From: Bifidobacterium breve
GTDB taxonomy: Bacteria; Actinomycetota; Actinomycetes; UBA12327
Length of the DNA: 6,004 nt
Direction: 5' to 3'
Assembly: GCA_943332445.1 (NCBI GenBank)
Contig: CALQPL010000079.1
Coordinates: 1 to 6,004, forward strand
Shown: positions 5,244 through 6,004 of the stretch, in pieces
Numbering within the stretch: position 1 is the stretch's first letter
Layout: each line of letters begins with the position of its first letter
Notes under the pieces: model-generated
Told to the model about the DNA's origin: nothing
Database searches by the model: none
The model's input: only the letters and a program-made list of their open reading frames with translations
Position numbers and translations under genes: made by a program

Positions 5244-6004
5244 GACGTCACCGCATCTTCACCGATAGTGGGGCGTTGTGCTTGTTCGCCAACAACAAAT
5301 CGGGGCTCATCGACAGGTTCGGGAATCATCGGGTCATCATCATCAAAGACGGGTGCTCCCAGTTGAGCAGACAACTCTTCGGCCGTCGGCGGCTTGGCTG
5401 GTTCCCAACCCACGTGACTGACAGCAAGGACCAACGCATCCACCATCTGCGGATCAAACTGTGTTCCGCGGCAGATGAGGAGTTCTTCGATGGCCTCTTC
5501 GACGCTGCGGGCCGACCGGTACGAACGAGTAGACGTCATCGAGTCGAAGGCATCGGCCACAGCAATAACGCGGGCAAATTCGGGAATGTCTTCGCCCTTA
5601 AGACCTGAGGGATAACCAAGACCGTCGAGGCGCTCGTGGTGGTGATAGATCCCCGCAAGGGCTTCGTCGAGGAATCGGATGTCGCGCACGATGTCATGGC
5701 CGCGAGTGGGGTGCAGCTTGATGGCCTCAAACTCATCCTTGGTGAGCTTTCCGCTCTTACGCAACACCGTCGTGGGAACACCGAGCTTTCCAACGTCGTG
5801 CAGCGTGCCAGCGTATTCCAATGCCTGCAATCGATCCTCAGACATCGTCACGGCTTGACCGATCAGAACTGCTGCGCGAGCTACTCGCTCGCTGTGACCG
5901 CGGGTGTAGGCATCCTTTGTTTCCACCGCTTGAACCAAAGTGCGAATCGTCGCGTTGTACGCCTGCTGTTCGGCAGCGAACTGTCCCATTGCCCAGCGAG
6001 CAAC
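5240..6004 (-). CDS. HD-GYP domain protein, probable cyclic-di-GMP phosphodiesterase, N-terminus cut by the right edge
   Basis: HD-GYP domains hydrolyse cyclic-di-GMP through a metal centre. The visible 254 residues are open to the window edge; an internal ATG at 5989 is possible but sequence reads on upstream (VARWA before it), and such proteins usually carry a sensor domain, so I treat it as partial. Counting from that Met, the active-site set is complete: H32 in RGHSERV, HDVGK (H64, D65, K68), KLHP (H93), HHERLDGLGYP (H117, H118, GYP 125-127) and VADAFD (D146). The SxRSYR segment (153-158) is also typical. Residues after about 200 form a low-complexity acidic, Pro-rich tail (DDDDP near 216-220) outside the domain. 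Its stop overlaps the next start as ATGA, implying coupled production of this enzyme and the degenerate membrane homologue. The only doubt is the missing N-terminal part and the actual substrate. Confidence 0.93.
   Translation of the reverse strand, partial: VARWAMGQFAAEQQAYNATIRTLVQAVETKDAYTRGHSERVARAAVLIGQAVTMSEDRLQALEYAGTLHDVGKLGVPTTVLRKSGKLTKDEFEAIKLHPTRGHDIVRDIRFLDEALAGIYHHHERLDGLGYPSGLKGEDIPEFARVIAVADAFDSMTSTRSYRSARSVEEAIEELLICRGTQFDPQMVDALVLAVSHVGWEPAKPPTAEELSAQLGAPVFDDDDPMIPEPVDEPRFVVGEQAQRPTIGEDAVTS

Overview
The window looks like a chromosomal segment of an actinobacterium (Actinomycetota). The evidence is a BioB of the actinobacterial kind followed by the small cysteine-rich BsaP accessory protein, a 71-residue free-standing biotin acceptor very like mycobacterial TB7.3, and GTG starts with ATGA/GTGA overlaps. 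By eye the base composition is moderate (not counted), well short of streptomycete levels. Nothing here fixes the genus.

Left half, + strand (1 to about 2485): the distal part of a biotin operon. The C-terminal part of bioF (8-amino-7-oxononanoate synthase), then bioD (dethiobiotin synthetase), bioB (biotin synthase) and bsaP (BioB auxiliary protein). All junctions overlap by 1 to 4 bases, so the four genes should be one translationally coupled unit. It covers the last three enzymatic steps of biotin synthesis plus the helper for the last one. BioB has lost the Cys equivalent to E. coli C128, an auxiliary-cluster ligand, and has a Cys-Cys pair at the next ligand position.

A 26-base gap (2486-2511) separates this unit from a convergent - strand unit, with no convincing terminator.

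Right half, - strand (6004 down to 2512), in order of transcription: a canonical HD-GYP protein that continues off the right edge; a polytopic membrane protein with a degenerate HD-GYP-like domain, joined by a 4-base ATGA overlap; the TB7.3-like biotin acceptor 15 bases later; and, after a 104-base spacer with hairpins and repeats, a PilT/PilU-type retraction ATPase. Canonical HD-GYP domains degrade cyclic-di-GMP, so two of these genes probably link second-messenger signalling to the type IV pilus ATPase downstream. The biotin acceptor is the odd member, yet it lies next to a biotin-making operon.

No RNA gene, mobile element, CRISPR array or origin was seen. The most interesting points are the BioB/BsaP ligand pattern, the paired intact and degenerate HD-GYP proteins, and the mixed gene unit containing a biotin acceptor and pilT.
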